Shown here piece after piece: positions 1 to 7,896 of a stretch of 64,000 nucleotides of DNA (the stretch's first letter is position 1; the number at the start of each line of letters is the position of its first letter). Origin of the DNA: Gp6-AA40 sp035496255. Lineage in GTDB: Bacteria > Acidobacteriota > Vicinamibacteria > Vicinamibacterales > UBA2999. Made by a program: the position numbers and the translations under genes. The notes under the pieces are model-generated. The model did not search any database. It was not told the DNA's origin and worked only from the letters and a program-made list of their open reading frames with translations. The stretch spans positions 11,332 to 75,331 of the forward strand of contig DATJEU010000013.1 of assembly GCA_035496255.1 (NCBI GenBank), read 5' to 3'.

Positions 1-644
1 ACCGCATACGGCGTCGGATCGCTGACGCCCGCGTCATTGAACGCATCCCGGCGTTCGCGGCACTTGCTGCATTGACCGCAATGTTTGCCCTCGCGCGGAT
101 TCATGCACGACAGCGTGAGTTCGAACGGAACGCCGAGCTCCACCCCCAGTCGAATCACGTCACTCTTTTCCATATCTGCGAAGGGCGCGACGATCGTCAG
201 CGGATGCGCCAGTCCAAGAGACAACGCCCGCTGCATGGCGTCGAAGAACGCTGGCGTCGCATCCGGAAAGGGGTTGCAGGCGAGTGGGCCGATCGCGAGT
301 CGCGGGATCCGATGCTGCGCGCAATGGATCCCCGCCTTGCTGAGCAGCATCACGTTGCGCCCGGTGAGATACACGTCTTCATCCGGCGTGTCGAATGCCG
401 GCGGCTCTCCGCGTAGCGCCCAATGAGTCGCGGGATACAGATCGCGCGCCGTGAACGACAGCGACGCGAGCGGCGCCAGCTCGCGGTACGGCGCCGTGCG
501 CAGCAGTTGCTCCAGGATGGCTCGCTCCGCGTCTTCCCACGCGAGCCCGGCACTCACGTACACAGGATGAACATGTGCGTCGCGCGCTTCGGCTGCGGCG
601 AGCACGGCGCTGTCGAGACCAGCCGACAATAGGACGGCACTCAT
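1..644 (-). CDS. queC: 7-cyano-7-deazaguanine synthase (QueC), C-terminus cut by window edge
   Basis: QueC converts 7-carboxy-7-deazaguanine to preQ0 using ATP and ammonia, in queuosine biosynthesis. About 214 residues are visible from the ATG at 644; families run 220-240, so only the tail is missing. The N-terminus MSAVLLSAGLDSAVLAA is a PP-loop ATPase motif (SAGLDS replaces the usual SGGxDS). Four cysteines near residues 180, 189, 192 and 195 (SC..., KHCGQCSKC) form the expected zinc site. It is divergent from queD, the preceding enzyme of the pathway, which supports the call. I read the frame directly from the reverse strand. The start has no clear Shine-Dalgarno sequence. Confidence 0.9.
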   Translation of the reverse strand, partial: MSAVLLSAGLDSAVLAAAEARDAHVHPVYVSAGLAWEDAERAILEQLLRTAPYRELAPLASLSFTARDLYPATHWALRGEPPAFDTPDEDVYLTGRNVMLLSKAGIHCAQHRIPRLAIGPLACNPFPDATPAFFDAMQRALSLGLAHPLTIVAPFADMEKSDVIRLGVELGVPFELTLSCMNPREGKHCGQCSKCRERRDAFNDAGVSDPTPYA

Positions 645-696
645 GGTCGATGCGATATTGGCCATTTTGGGGATTTGGGCTTTGGGATTTGGGAAG

Positions 697-702
697 TACG
701 AT
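697..702 (+). promoter_or_regulatory. -10 element TACGAT, 8 bases before queD start
   Basis: TACGAT fits TANNNT and lies 8 bases upstream of the queD ATG. No ribosome binding site lies between them, so a leaderless transcript is inferred. The G/T-rich sequence before it (663-695, repeated TTTGGG) looks like a decayed copy of the window's word-type repeats. Confidence 0.4.
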
Positions 703-710
703 TACCTCAT

Positions 711-1112
711 ATGTACTCGGTCACCAAGCGTCTCGACTTCTGCTACGGCCACCGGCTGCTCGACTATGACGGCATCTGCAAGCATCCGCACGGACACAAT
801 GCCGTAGTCGAAATCGAAATCGCGGCCGGGACGCTCGACCGCCGCAATATGGTGGCTGACTTCAGCGACATCAAGCGCGTGGTGAAAAACTGGATCGACC
901 GCGAGCTCGATCACAAGATGATTCTGCGGGGCGACGACCCGCTGGTCGACCTCCTCCAGCGCATGGGCGAACCCGTTTTCATCGTCGACAGCAATCCCAC
1001 CGTGGAACGCATCTCGCGTCTCATCTTCGAAGTGTCCCGCGAGCAGGGGTTGCCTGTGACGCGCGTCACCGTCTGGGAGACCCCGACGTCATGGGCGACG
1101 TACACCGGCTGA
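711..1112 (+). CDS. queD: 6-carboxy-5,6,7,8-tetrahydropterin synthase (QueD)
   Basis: QueD makes 6-carboxytetrahydropterin from dihydroneopterin triphosphate, an early step to preQ0 and queuosine. The protein is 133 residues, normal for the family. His14, His27 and His29 (HPHGHN) are the zinc ligands and Cys23 (GICKHPHGH) is the catalytic cysteine. The ATG at 711 starts the conserved MYSVTKRLDF strand. An in-frame start at 675 would add low-complexity residues encoded by repeat sequence, so it is not preferred. It is divergent from queC and overlaps the next gene by 22 bases. Confidence 0.93.
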   Translation: MYSVTKRLDFCYGHRLLDYDGICKHPHGHNAVVEIEIAAGTLDRRNMVADFSDIKRVVKNWIDRELDHKMILRGDDPLVDLLQRMGEPVFIVDSNPTVERISRLIFEVSREQGLPVTRVTVWETPTSWATYTG

Positions 1113-1774
1113 TTGCCTTCGATCTCGACGGGACCTTGATCGACTCGCGGCGCGATCTGGCCGATTCCGCCAACGATCTGATCCGTGAGCTTGGCGGGGA
1201 GCCGCTGTCCGAAGAGGCGATCGGTCGCATGGTGGGCGATGGTGCGCGGTTGCTGGTGCGTCGCGCCCTCACGGCTGCCGGCCTCGAGGAAACAGACACG
1301 GCGCTGACACGATTCCTGGCCTTCTACGACGAACGGCTCCTGAACCACACGCGTCTGTACGACGGTGCGGAGGATGTCGTCCGCATGGCGAGGGAACAGG
1401 CGCGTGTCGTGGTGCTGACCAACAAACCGAAGGCGCCGAGCGAGCGCATTCTCGCAGGCCTGGGCGTGCGCGGTCTGTTTGCCGATGTTGTTGGCGGCGA
1501 CGGCCCGCTTCCGCGCAAGCCGGACCCGGCGTCGCTGCTGGCGCTGATGCAGGCCGCCGGCACAGAGGCCAGGACGACGCTGATGGTCGGCGACTCGGCG
1601 ATCGATCATCGAACCGCACTGAACGCGGGCGTGCGGCCGTGCCTCGTGTCGTACGGATTCGGGTTCGCCACCTTCGCGAGAGAACAACTGACCGGCGGCG
1701 AATGGATCGCAGGCGACATCGCCGCGTTGAAGACGTATATCGCTGATTTTCTCGTGGTCACGGCCGACCGCTGA
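1091..1774 (+). CDS. gph: HAD-family phosphatase, phosphoglycolate phosphatase-like
   Basis: A haloacid-dehalogenase hydrolase of 227 residues. Motif I is FDLDGTLIDS near residues 9-18, with the two catalytic aspartates. Motif II is VVLTNKPK near residue 114, and motif III/IV is RKPDP followed by MVGDSAIDHRTA, with the magnesium-binding aspartates. The overall pattern matches Gph, which clears 2-phosphoglycolate made during DNA repair, but many HAD enzymes share these motifs, so the substrate is inferred. It starts inside the end of queD, indicating co-transcription. Confidence 0.78.
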   Translation: MGDVHRLIAFDLDGTLIDSRRDLADSANDLIRELGGEPLSEEAIGRMVGDGARLLVRRALTAAGLEETDTALTRFLAFYDERLLNHTRLYDGAEDVVRMAREQARVVVLTNKPKAPSERILAGLGVRGLFADVVGGDGPLPRKPDPASLLALMQAAGTEARTTLMVGDSAIDHRTALNAGVRPCLVSYGFGFATFAREQLTGGEWIAGDIAALKTYIADFLVVTADR

Positions 1775-1793
1775 CGACACGCGCCGCGCCGGT

Positions 1794-2507
1794 CTACGCA
1801 TTCACGATCGAAGTGATGGCGGCGACCAGCAGCAGGAGGGGCGCGATCTGCACCAGTAGCTTCGAGGCGGCGCGCATCCCAATCGTGATCCGCTGATCAT
1901 CCTTGCCGCGCACCCGGACGCTGTCCGAGGCGGCGTCGCGATGTTCGACCTCAATCGATTCCCCTGGCTTCAGGTGATGTCCTTCGATGAAGCGCAGGAA
2001 CGCACGATCCTGGTCGATCACGCGGGCCACGGTCACCGGCGTGTGCAGCGGACAGGTGAGCAGGCTCTGCGCATCCTGCGTTTTCACTCGCCCTTCGGCG
2101 TTGGGAATCGGATCGCCGTGGGGATCCGTTTCCGGCCGTCCCAGCATTTCGTCGATACGGTCGATGAGGCGATCGGTCACGACATGTTCGAGCTGTTCGG
2201 CCTCGTCATGCACTTCATCCCACGCATAGCCCATCACGCGTACCAGGAAGAGCTCGATCAGGCGGTGCCGCCGCAACACGAGCGCGGCGAGGCGCTCGCC
2301 GGCGGGCGTCAACGCGACGCCGGCGTATGGTTCGTAGTGCACCAGGCCGGACTCTGCGAGGGTCTTCACCATGGTTGTCGCGGTGCCCGGTGCAACGTTC
2401 AACGAGGAGGCGAGCTGGCCCATGGGGAGAAGGCCGGCCGGCGTTCGCGCCGGCGCGGCCAAATAAATCGCCTTGAGGTAGTTCTCGACGGTGGCCGATG
2501 CGAGCAT
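1794..2507 (-). CDS. mntR: DtxR/MntR-family metal-dependent transcriptional regulator
   Basis: A 237-residue repressor of the DtxR family. Residues 1-70 form a winged helix (VENYLKAIYLA, GTATTMVKTLAESGLV). The central metal-binding and dimerisation part follows (RRHRLIELFLV, DEVHDEAEQLEHVV). The C-terminal part resembles the FeoA/SH3-like domain (FIEGHHLKPGESIEV). It is divergent from the Nramp transporter mntH, the classic arrangement for a manganese- or iron-sensing repressor of uptake. The last 15 residues are unusually hydrophobic (LLLLVAAITSI). Whether it senses Mn or Fe cannot be told from sequence; the neighbour favours Mn. Confidence 0.85.
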   Translation of the reverse strand: MLASATVENYLKAIYLAAPARTPAGLLPMGQLASSLNVAPGTATTMVKTLAESGLVHYEPYAGVALTPAGERLAALVLRRHRLIELFLVRVMGYAWDEVHDEAEQLEHVVTDRLIDRIDEMLGRPETDPHGDPIPNAEGRVKTQDAQSLLTCPLHTPVTVARVIDQDRAFLRFIEGHHLKPGESIEVEHRDAASDSVRVRGKDDQRITIGMRAASKLLVQIAPLLLLVAAITSIVNA

Positions 2508-2594
2508 TCGCGACTATTTTGCCTCAACCGGCTTGACTTTTGATTGACGCAGAATTAGTTTTTTGAGTGATCAAAATCATGCGGAACGTTCGCG
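2508..2594. promoter_or_regulatory. mntR-mntH divergent control region with AT-rich palindrome
   Basis: This 87-base gap between the divergent genes is much more AT-rich than its surroundings. It contains TTTTGAGTGATCAAAA (2561-2576), a palindrome with 6-base arms, and a related TTTTGATTGA to its left. A binding site for the adjacent regulator is inferred from position and symmetry; it does not match the published DtxR or MntR consensus I can recall. Confidence 0.45.
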
Positions 2595-3941
2595 ATGTCG
2601 CTTGAATCCCGTGCGTCGGCGGCCGGGTCCGGCTGGCGGCGGCCGTCGCCGTCGGTCAGCCTGCCGGAGGTGCACGGCTCGATTCCGGTTCCGCAGGACG
2701 CGGGCTTCTGGCGAAAGCTGTTTGCCTTCGCCGGACCTGGCTACCTGGTCGCCGTCGGCTACATGGACCCGGGCAACTGGGCCACCGACCTCGCCGGCGG
2801 CGCGCGCTATGGCTACACGCTCCTCAGCGTGGTGATGATTTCGAACCTGATGGCGATCCTGCTGCAGGCGCTGGCCGTGCGCCTGGGCATCGCCAGCGGC
2901 CGCGATCTCGCGCAGGCGTGCCGCGATCACTACTCGACGCCGACGACGATTGTGCTCTGGGTACTCTGCGAGATCGCGATCGCCGCATGCGATCTCGCGG
3001 AGGTCATCGGCGCCGCCATCGCGCTGAACCTGCTCTTTGGCCTGCCGCTGGTCTGGGGCGTCTGTCTGACCGCGCTCGACGTGCTCGTCGTCCTGTTCCT
3101 GCAGCATCGCGGCTTCCGCTACGTCGAAGCACTGGTGGTCGGCCTGATCGTGGCGATCGCCGCAGCATTCACGATCGAGATCATCCTGGCGCGGCCGGAT
3201 GTCGCGGCGGTGGCCGCCGGTTTCATCCCGCGGACCGAGGTCGTCACCGACCCCTCGATGCTGTACATCGCGATCAGCATCCTCGGCGCCACGGTCATGC
3301 CGCACAACCTGTATCTGCACTCGTCGATCGTGCAGACGCGCAAGTACCTGGACAACGTGGCGAGCAAGTCCGAAGCGGTGCGCTTCGCCACGCTCGATTC
3401 GTCGATTGCGCTGATGTCGGCGCTGTTCATCAACGCCGCGATTCTGGTGATGGCGGCGGCGGCGTTCCACGGCAGCGGTCATCACGACGTCGCCGATATC
3501 GGCGACGCCTATCAACTGCTCTCGCCGTTGATGGGGACCAAAGCGGCGAGTGTGCTCTTCGCGGTAGCGCTGCTGTGTTCGGGGCAGAACGCGACGTTGA
3601 CCGGAACGCTGGCCGGGCAGATCGTGATGGAAGGGTTCATCAACGTCCGGCTGCGTCCGTGGCTGCGGCGACTGATCACCCGCCTCATCGCCATCATCCC
3701 CGCCATCATCGTCGTGGTGCTCTACGGCGAGCGTGGGAGCGGCCAACTGTTGATTTTCAGCCAGGTCGTGCTGAGCCTGCAGTTGTCGTTCGCGGTGATT
3801 CCGCTCCTGCTCTTCACCAGCGATCGGGCCAAGATGGGTACGTTCGCCAACCCAACGTGGGTCAAGGCGCTCGCGTGGCCGGTGGCGGTCGTGATCGCCG
3901 CGCTCAACGCGTACCTTCTGTGGCAGACTTTCGCCGGCTGA
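2595..3941 (+). CDS. mntH: Nramp-family divalent metal transporter (MntH)
   Basis: A proton-coupled Mn2+/Fe2+ importer of 448 residues in the inner membrane, with about 11 hydrophobic segments. Both Nramp signature motifs are present: DPGN in the first membrane helix (GYMDPGNWATD, near residue 57) and MPH in the sixth (ATVMPHNLYLHS, near residue 235). These carry the metal-binding residues. The ATG at 2595 has only a weak GGAAC upstream. It is divergent from mntR and followed after 4 bases by a universal stress protein gene, probably one transcript. The Mn-type superoxide dismutase at 32784 is a plausible consumer of the metal. Confidence 0.93.
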   Translation: MSLESRASAAGSGWRRPSPSVSLPEVHGSIPVPQDAGFWRKLFAFAGPGYLVAVGYMDPGNWATDLAGGARYGYTLLSVVMISNLMAILLQALAVRLGIASGRDLAQACRDHYSTPTTIVLWVLCEIAIAACDLAEVIGAAIALNLLFGLPLVWGVCLTALDVLVVLFLQHRGFRYVEALVVGLIVAIAAAFTIEIILARPDVAAVAAGFIPRTEVVTDPSMLYIAISILGATVMPHNLYLHSSIVQTRKYLDNVASKSEAVRFATLDSSIALMSALFINAAILVMAAAAFHGSGHHDVADIGDAYQLLSPLMGTKAASVLFAVALLCSGQNATLTGTLAGQIVMEGFINVRLRPWLRRLITRLIAIIPAIIVVVLYGERGSGQLLIFSQVVLSLQLSFAVIPLLLFTSDRAKMGTFANPTWVKALAWPVAVVIAALNAYLLWQTFAG

Positions 3942-3945
3942 CATC

Positions 3946-4368
3946 ATGTACCGGCGCATTCTGGTCGCGGTCGAGAATTCACCGTCTGATCGAACGATCC
4001 TCCAACACGTGCGTGGACTGGCGGCGCTGACCGGCGCGGAGCTGCTCCTCGTGCACGTCGCCGATGGATTCGCCGCGCGGCACTTCAAGGATCTCAACCT
4101 GCGCGAGTCGGATGAAATCAAAGCCGATCGCGCCTACCTTGCCCAGCTCGCGTCGGACTTCGGCGCCGCCTCGATCAGCGCGTCCACCGAACTGGCGATG
4201 GGCGACCCGGCGACCGAGTTGATCCGCCTCTCCCGCGAGCGCGACGTCGATCTGATTGCGATGGCGACGCACGGCCATCGCCTGCTGAACGATCTGGTGC
4301 GCGGCACGACAGTGAATCGCGTGCGGCACGAGGTGAAGATCCCGGTCCTGTTGCTGCGGGCGCAGTGA
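3946..4368 (+). CDS. Universal stress protein (UspA family)
   Basis: A 140-residue cytoplasmic protein with one Usp domain, the usual length. The first strand RRILVAVENSPSDRTIL and the closing strand EVKIPVLLLRAQ are typical. The nucleotide-binding loop reads THGHRLLNDLVRGTTVNRV, close to the ATP-binding G-x2-G-x9-G-S/T pattern but without the first glycine, so ATP binding is uncertain. It follows mntH by 4 bases. A role in metal stress is suggested by the operon only. Confidence 0.85.
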   Translation: MYRRILVAVENSPSDRTILQHVRGLAALTGAELLLVHVADGFAARHFKDLNLRESDEIKADRAYLAQLASDFGAASISASTELAMGDPATELIRLSRERDVDLIAMATHGHRLLNDLVRGTTVNRVRHEVKIPVLLLRAQ

Positions 4369-4438
4369 TGCCGGGTCCGCTTCCACCTCCGCGAAGGGTG
4401 CGGCGGACAAGCCGCGGAACCCGGCCTACGCAGCCGGC
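4366..4438. repeat. REP-like imperfect inverted repeat (CCCGGCCTACG type)
   Basis: GCCGGGTCCGC near 4371 and GCGGAACCCGGCC near 4412 are imperfect complements around a loop containing GCGGCGGACAAGCCGC. Similar hairpins ending in CCGGCCTA occur at 5745-5816 and 49143-49182. It ends at the ubiE start codon. Confidence 0.6.
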
Positions 4439-5299
4439 ATGACGCCGCGCCCCCTCCGCGAAACCGGACCAACGCCGCCGGTAGGGCGGCATCGGCGCGG
4501 CGGTCCCGCCGGTCTGCGCGCGCGGATCTCGACTCCCGACGGCAAGCGGCGGTACGTGCGCGGACTCTTCGCGACGATCGCCGACCGTTACGACTTCATC
4601 ACGCGATTCCTGTCGTACGGCCAGGATCAACGGTGGAAGCGCCGGCTGATCCGGCTGGCGGACATCACGCCATCGGATCGCGTGGTCGATCTCGCGTGCG
4701 GCACCGGCGACATCCTGTTCGAAGCGATGCGATTCCGTCCGGCACGCGCCGTCGGCCTCGACCTGACGCATCGGATGCTTGTACTGGCCAACACCCAGCG
4801 GCCAACATCGGTCGCTCGTCCAATTCCCAGGTCCTCGGAAGTCGGAGCGTCGAATGAACCGGGAGTTGAGAGTTCGACACGCAAGGGGTTGGGAGTTCTT
4901 GTTCAAGGCGACATGCTCGCCTTGCCTTTCCCGGCCAACGCCTTCAGCGTCGTCACCAGCGGCTACGGGCTTCGCAACGTGCCCGACCTCGCACAATCCA
5001 TTCGCGAGATCCGTCGCGTGCTCGTCCCCGGGGGGCGATTCCTTTCACTCGATTTCAACCGCCCGTCGAACGCGCTGCTTCGGGGCGCCTATCACGTCTA
5101 CCTGACGGCCGTCGGGGCGGCACTGGGTTGGGCGCTCCATGGCGATCCGGACACCTACCGGTACATTCCGGAATCGATCAGGAACTATCCCGGCGCGGCG
5201 GTCGTGGCGCGAATGTTTGAAGGGGAGGGCTTTCACGACGTGAAGGCCATCCCCGTGCTCTTCGGCCTGATGGCGATCCACGTCGCGAGGAAGACCTAG
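4439..5299 (+). CDS. ubiE: UbiE/MenG-type demethylmenaquinone methyltransferase with an in-frame insertion
   Basis: An S-adenosylmethionine-dependent methyltransferase that would complete menaquinone by methylating demethylmenaquinone. At 286 residues it is longer than the usual 230-260. Motif I is VVDLACGTGDILF (residues 82-94), with ADRYDFITRFLSYGQDQRWK before it and GYGLRNVPDL, PGGRFLSLDF after it. Between LDLTHRMLVLA and VQGDMLALPFP, which are adjacent in relatives, lie about 36 extra residues (119-154), encoded by a copy of the GGGAGTT word repeat (4793-4900). The first 35 or so residues are also atypical and may be repeat-derived. Futalosine genes elsewhere in the window favour menaquinone over ubiquinone as product. 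Confidence 0.82.
   Translation: MTPRPLRETGPTPPVGRHRRGGPAGLRARISTPDGKRRYVRGLFATIADRYDFITRFLSYGQDQRWKRRLIRLADITPSDRVVDLACGTGDILFEAMRFRPARAVGLDLTHRMLVLANTQRPTSVARPIPRSSEVGASNEPGVESSTRKGLGVLVQGDMLALPFPANAFSVVTSGYGLRNVPDLAQSIREIRRVLVPGGRFLSLDFNRPSNALLRGAYHVYLTAVGAALGWALHGDPDTYRYIPESIRNYPGAAVVARMFEGEGFHDVKAIPVLFGLMAIHVARKT
4793..4900. repeat. Intragenic copy of the GGGAGTT-type inverted repeat, inside ubiE
   Basis: The left arm has CCAATTCCCAGG and the right arm has GGGAGTTGAGAGTT and GGTTGGGAGTT, the same words seen in gaps at 11.4, 21.1, 33.4, 37.2 and 47.1 kb. The length is a multiple of three and keeps the ubiE frame open. Confidence 0.7.
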
Positions 5300-5309
5300 A
5301 CCGCGGCGC

Positions 5310-5738
5310 TTACCGTTCCAGCCACGGTTCCAGCGCGGCGGCGAAAAACTCGAGCACGTCTTCTTCGCTGATCGTGTCGGGCGCGGCGCCGCGCTTCACC
5401 GGCATCTCTTCATCGATCGTTCGCGAGCCCCGCTGGCGGCTGACCCGCCCGATCACTTCGGCGCGATCACCGGCCGTGTCGAGGGCGAACTCGATGAAGT
5501 CGTCGCGTGTCCGATCGGAGGCCAGACGCAGGCCGCTCCCGGGAGTGAATACGGTGAACGAATAGCCTTCGGCCTTCAGGGCGTTGGCGACCTGCCTGGC
5601 GACCGGCGTCGCCACGTCATTCAGAAACGTGTCGTAGGCGCGCTCGGCATCCGCCACGCGCTGGCGCCGCCGTTGCGCGTTGTCGCGCGCCGCGTCGATC
5701 ACTGCCTTCAATCGCTTTCGAACGAGTGAAACTTCCAT
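5310..5738 (-). CDS. Conserved hypothetical protein, 142 residues
   Basis: No family recognised. A soluble, charged protein: residues 1-35 are a basic, probably coiled-coil helix (SLVRKRLKAVIDAARDN), followed by a mixed alpha/beta part with VFTPGSGLRL and IEFALDTAGDRAEVIGRVSR, and an acidic C-terminal helix (SEEDVLEFFAAALEPWLER). The start at 5738 is chosen over 5807 because GAGGGAGCTCAATG provides a good ribosome binding site, and the extra upstream residues come from repeat sequence. It is convergent with ubiE, 10 bases apart. Confidence 0.65.
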   Translation of the reverse strand: MEVSLVRKRLKAVIDAARDNAQRRRQRVADAERAYDTFLNDVATPVARQVANALKAEGYSFTVFTPGSGLRLASDRTRDDFIEFALDTAGDRAEVIGRVSRQRGSRTIDEEMPVKRGAAPDTISEEDVLEFFAAALEPWLER

Positions 5739-5744
5739 TGAGCT

Positions 5745-5816
5745 CCCTCGCCGGGTCTGCTGCGCAGCATCCGGCCTGCAAATCGACATGCTCGCCGGCT
5801 CCGTCATGGAGCCGGC
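5745..5816. repeat. REP-like hairpins between the 142-residue gene and the CoA-transferase gene
   Basis: GCCGGCTCCGTCATGGAGCCGGC (about 5789-5811) is a hairpin with 9-base arms. A second weaker one is CCGGGTCTGCTGCGCAGCATCCGG. It belongs to the group ending in CCGGCCTACG, as at 4366. Confidence 0.65.
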
Positions 5817-7013
5817 CTACGTGATGACCCGCTCGCGGCGAAGCGCCTCGATGTCCTCCGGCTGCAGACCGAGTTCCCGCAGGACGGTGACCGTATGCTG
5901 GCCGAGCACGGGCGGTGCGCTTCGCACGGTTGCCGGTGCGTCCGACATCTTCAGCGGCGGCCCGAGTACCTTCACCATGCCGGCGGCGGCGTGCTCAACG
6001 GCGGCAATCATCGATCGCGCTGCGACCTGCGGATCAGCGAGTACGTCCGCGACGTCGCGAACCGCGCCGCACGGAACGCCGGCCGCCATCAGGCGCTCGA
6101 TCCACTCCGCGCGCGTGCGTTCGCGCAAGGCGACGGCCAGTCGATCGCGCACCTGCGGATAGTGCGCGACCCGTGCCGGATTGGTTGCGAAGCGTTCATC
6201 CGTGGCGAGCGTCTCGAGGCCCGTGAGCCGGCACAGCCGTTGGAACTGGTCGTCGTTGCCGACGGCGAGGAAGAACGCGCCATCCGATGCGTCGAACACA
6301 TCGTACGGCGCGATCTGGGGATGACGATTGCCGATCCGCGCCGCGGCGTGTTCTCCGTTCAGCCACGCCGACGCCTGATAACTGAGCAGCGAGACCACCG
6401 TATCAAACATCGCGATGTCGACGAACTGGCCACGGCCGGTGCGCTCGCGCGCATATAGCGCGAGCGCGACGCCGTTGCTCGCCAGCAGGCCAGCGGCGAG
6501 GTCCGCGATCGCCACGCCCAGCCGGAACGGTGGCCCGCCAGCGTCGCCGGTAATGCTCATGAGGCCGCCTTCGGCCTGCAGTACCGCGTCGTAGCCCGGT
6601 TGCGCCGCGCGCGGGCCGCTGTGCCCGAATCCCGAAATCGAGCAGTAAATCAGGCGCGGATGCGCCGCAGCCAGCGACGGATAGTCGAGACCGAGACGGG
6701 CCAGCGTGCCGGGCCGGAAGTTCTCGACCAGAATGTCCGCACGCGCAATCAACTGATCCAGGACGTCGCGCCCGGCCCGCGTCTTGAAGTCGAGCGTCAC
6801 GCTCTCCTTGTTGCGATTGACACTCAGGAAGTACGTGCTCTCGCCACCGACGAACGGCGGACCCCACGCTCTCGTATCGTCTCCGCGTTCCGGCTGCTCG
6901 ATCTTGATGACGCGCGCGCCGAGGTCGCCCAGCAGCATCGTGCAGTAGGGCCCCGACAGGACCCTCGTCAGATCGACAATAGTGAGCCCGGCCAGCGGAC
7001 CGGCGGCAGACAT
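5817..7013 (-). CDS. Family III (CaiB/BaiF) CoA-transferase
   Basis: A 398-residue CoA-transferase, the normal family length. The N-terminus ...LAGLTIVDLTRVLSGPYCTMLLGDLGA is the nucleotide-fold signature, and Asp171 in GVAIADLAAG aligns with the catalytic aspartate (Asp169) of formyl-CoA transferase. Further marks are VENFRPGTLARLG, GFGHSGP and YDAVLQAEGG. The acyl group is unknown, and no ligase or dehydrogenase neighbour helps. The start at 7013 is preferred to an ATG nine bases upstream because TACAAT at 7026-7021 lies 7 bases before it, making a leaderless start likely. Confidence 0.9.
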   Translation of the reverse strand: MSAAGPLAGLTIVDLTRVLSGPYCTMLLGDLGARVIKIEQPERGDDTRAWGPPFVGGESTYFLSVNRNKESVTLDFKTRAGRDVLDQLIARADILVENFRPGTLARLGLDYPSLAAAHPRLIYCSISGFGHSGPRAAQPGYDAVLQAEGGLMSITGDAGGPPFRLGVAIADLAAGLLASNGVALALYARERTGRGQFVDIAMFDTVVSLLSYQASAWLNGEHAAARIGNRHPQIAPYDVFDASDGAFFLAVGNDDQFQRLCRLTGLETLATDERFATNPARVAHYPQVRDRLAVALRERTRAEWIERLMAAGVPCGAVRDVADVLADPQVAARSMIAAVEHAAAGMVKVLGPPLKMSDAPATVRSAPPVLGQHTVTVLRELGLQPEDIEALRRERVIT

Positions 7014-7020
7014 CGCGCCC

Positions 7021-7026
7021 ATTGTA
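7021..7026 (-). promoter_or_regulatory. -10 element TACAAT for the CoA-transferase gene
   Basis: TACAAT on the reverse strand ends 7 bases before the ATG at 7013, with no ribosome binding site between them. It overlaps the alternative ATG at 7022, which therefore would not be transcribed. Confidence 0.5.
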
Positions 7027-7187
7027 TTTGGAGCAATTCACGAATCGACGAATGGGGAGTGACGACGTGATTCGGGGGGCCTCGTCCGTCGATCAAATCG
7101 TCAACCGTCTATCGCCAATGCCCGGACCAACCCCGCTCGGGCGTTCGGCGTCAGAATCAATACCGCCGCCTGCAGAAAGGACGCTCC

Positions 7188-7892
7188 GTGACTCGACTGT
7201 TCGTCGCCCTGTTCACGCTCTTCCCGCTCGTCGCCGCCGCCCAGCAGCCATCCGTCCCGGCGGAACCGCAGGTCGTCACGACCGGCGTGGGTGTGGTGCA
7301 GGCCATTCCCGACCGCGCGTGGATCACCATCGGCGCTGAATCGCGCGCGTCCAGCGCGAAGGAGGCGCAGCGCCTGAACACCGAGGCGATGACGCCGATC
7401 CAGCAGAAGCTGCGCGCCGCCGGCGTCCCGGCGGACGCGATCAAGACCGTTGGCTACGACGTGCAGTACGAATGGGACTACAACAACGGCAAGCGCGTCG
7501 GCCGCGGATACGTCGCCCGGAACACCATCGAGGTACGGGTTGACGCGATCGATCGCGTCGGCGATCTGCTCGAGATTGCCGGCACGTCGGGGGCGACCAC
7601 CCTTGGCGGGATCCGGTTCGACTTCAAGGACCGGACGAAGCTGGAGCGCGAGGCCCTCAGGCTCGCGGTCGTAGACGCCCGGGCGAAGGCCGATGTCATG
7701 GCGTCGGGGGCCAGCCGCACCATCGATCGCGTGCTGCGGATCGACGAAGGCAGCATTTCGGGTGGCCCGATTCCGCGACCGATGTTCCGCGAAGTGGCCG
7801 CCCAGGGCGCCGCGATTGCCGCAGCTCCGCCGATCGAGTCCGGCCAGACCGAATTGCGCGCCCAGGTCACGCTGACCGCGATCTTGAAATAG
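7188..7892 (+). CDS. SIMPL-domain (DUF541) exported protein
   Basis: A 234-residue periplasmic protein. Residues 1-18 (MTRLFVALFTLFPLVAAAQQ) are a signal peptide. The rest is a SIMPL/DUF541 domain: VVTTGVGVVQAIPDRAWITIG at the start, then a tyrosine-rich strand VQYEWDYNNGKRVGRGYVARN and a helix RLAVVDARAKADVMA. SIMPL proteins are beta-barrel-like, and some affect signalling or oxidative stress; the role here is unknown. The GTG start at 7188 has AAAGGA at 7176-7181. It is divergent from the CoA-transferase. Confidence 0.8.
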   Translation: MTRLFVALFTLFPLVAAAQQPSVPAEPQVVTTGVGVVQAIPDRAWITIGAESRASSAKEAQRLNTEAMTPIQQKLRAAGVPADAIKTVGYDVQYEWDYNNGKRVGRGYVARNTIEVRVDAIDRVGDLLEIAGTSGATTLGGIRFDFKDRTKLEREALRLAVVDARAKADVMASGASRTIDRVLRIDEGSISGGPIPRPMFREVAAQGAAIAAAPPIESGQTELRAQVTLTAILK

Positions 7893-7896
7893 AGTC

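Noticed and set aside
675..711. Longer queD reading (MGFGIWEVRLPH...).
   Set aside because: The extra residues come from a G/T-rich repeat-like sequence and precede the conserved first strand.
2577..4121. Long reverse-strand open frame opposite mntH.
   Set aside because: Its protein is almost pure Arg/His/Asp/Glu, typical of a shadow frame in G+C-rich DNA.
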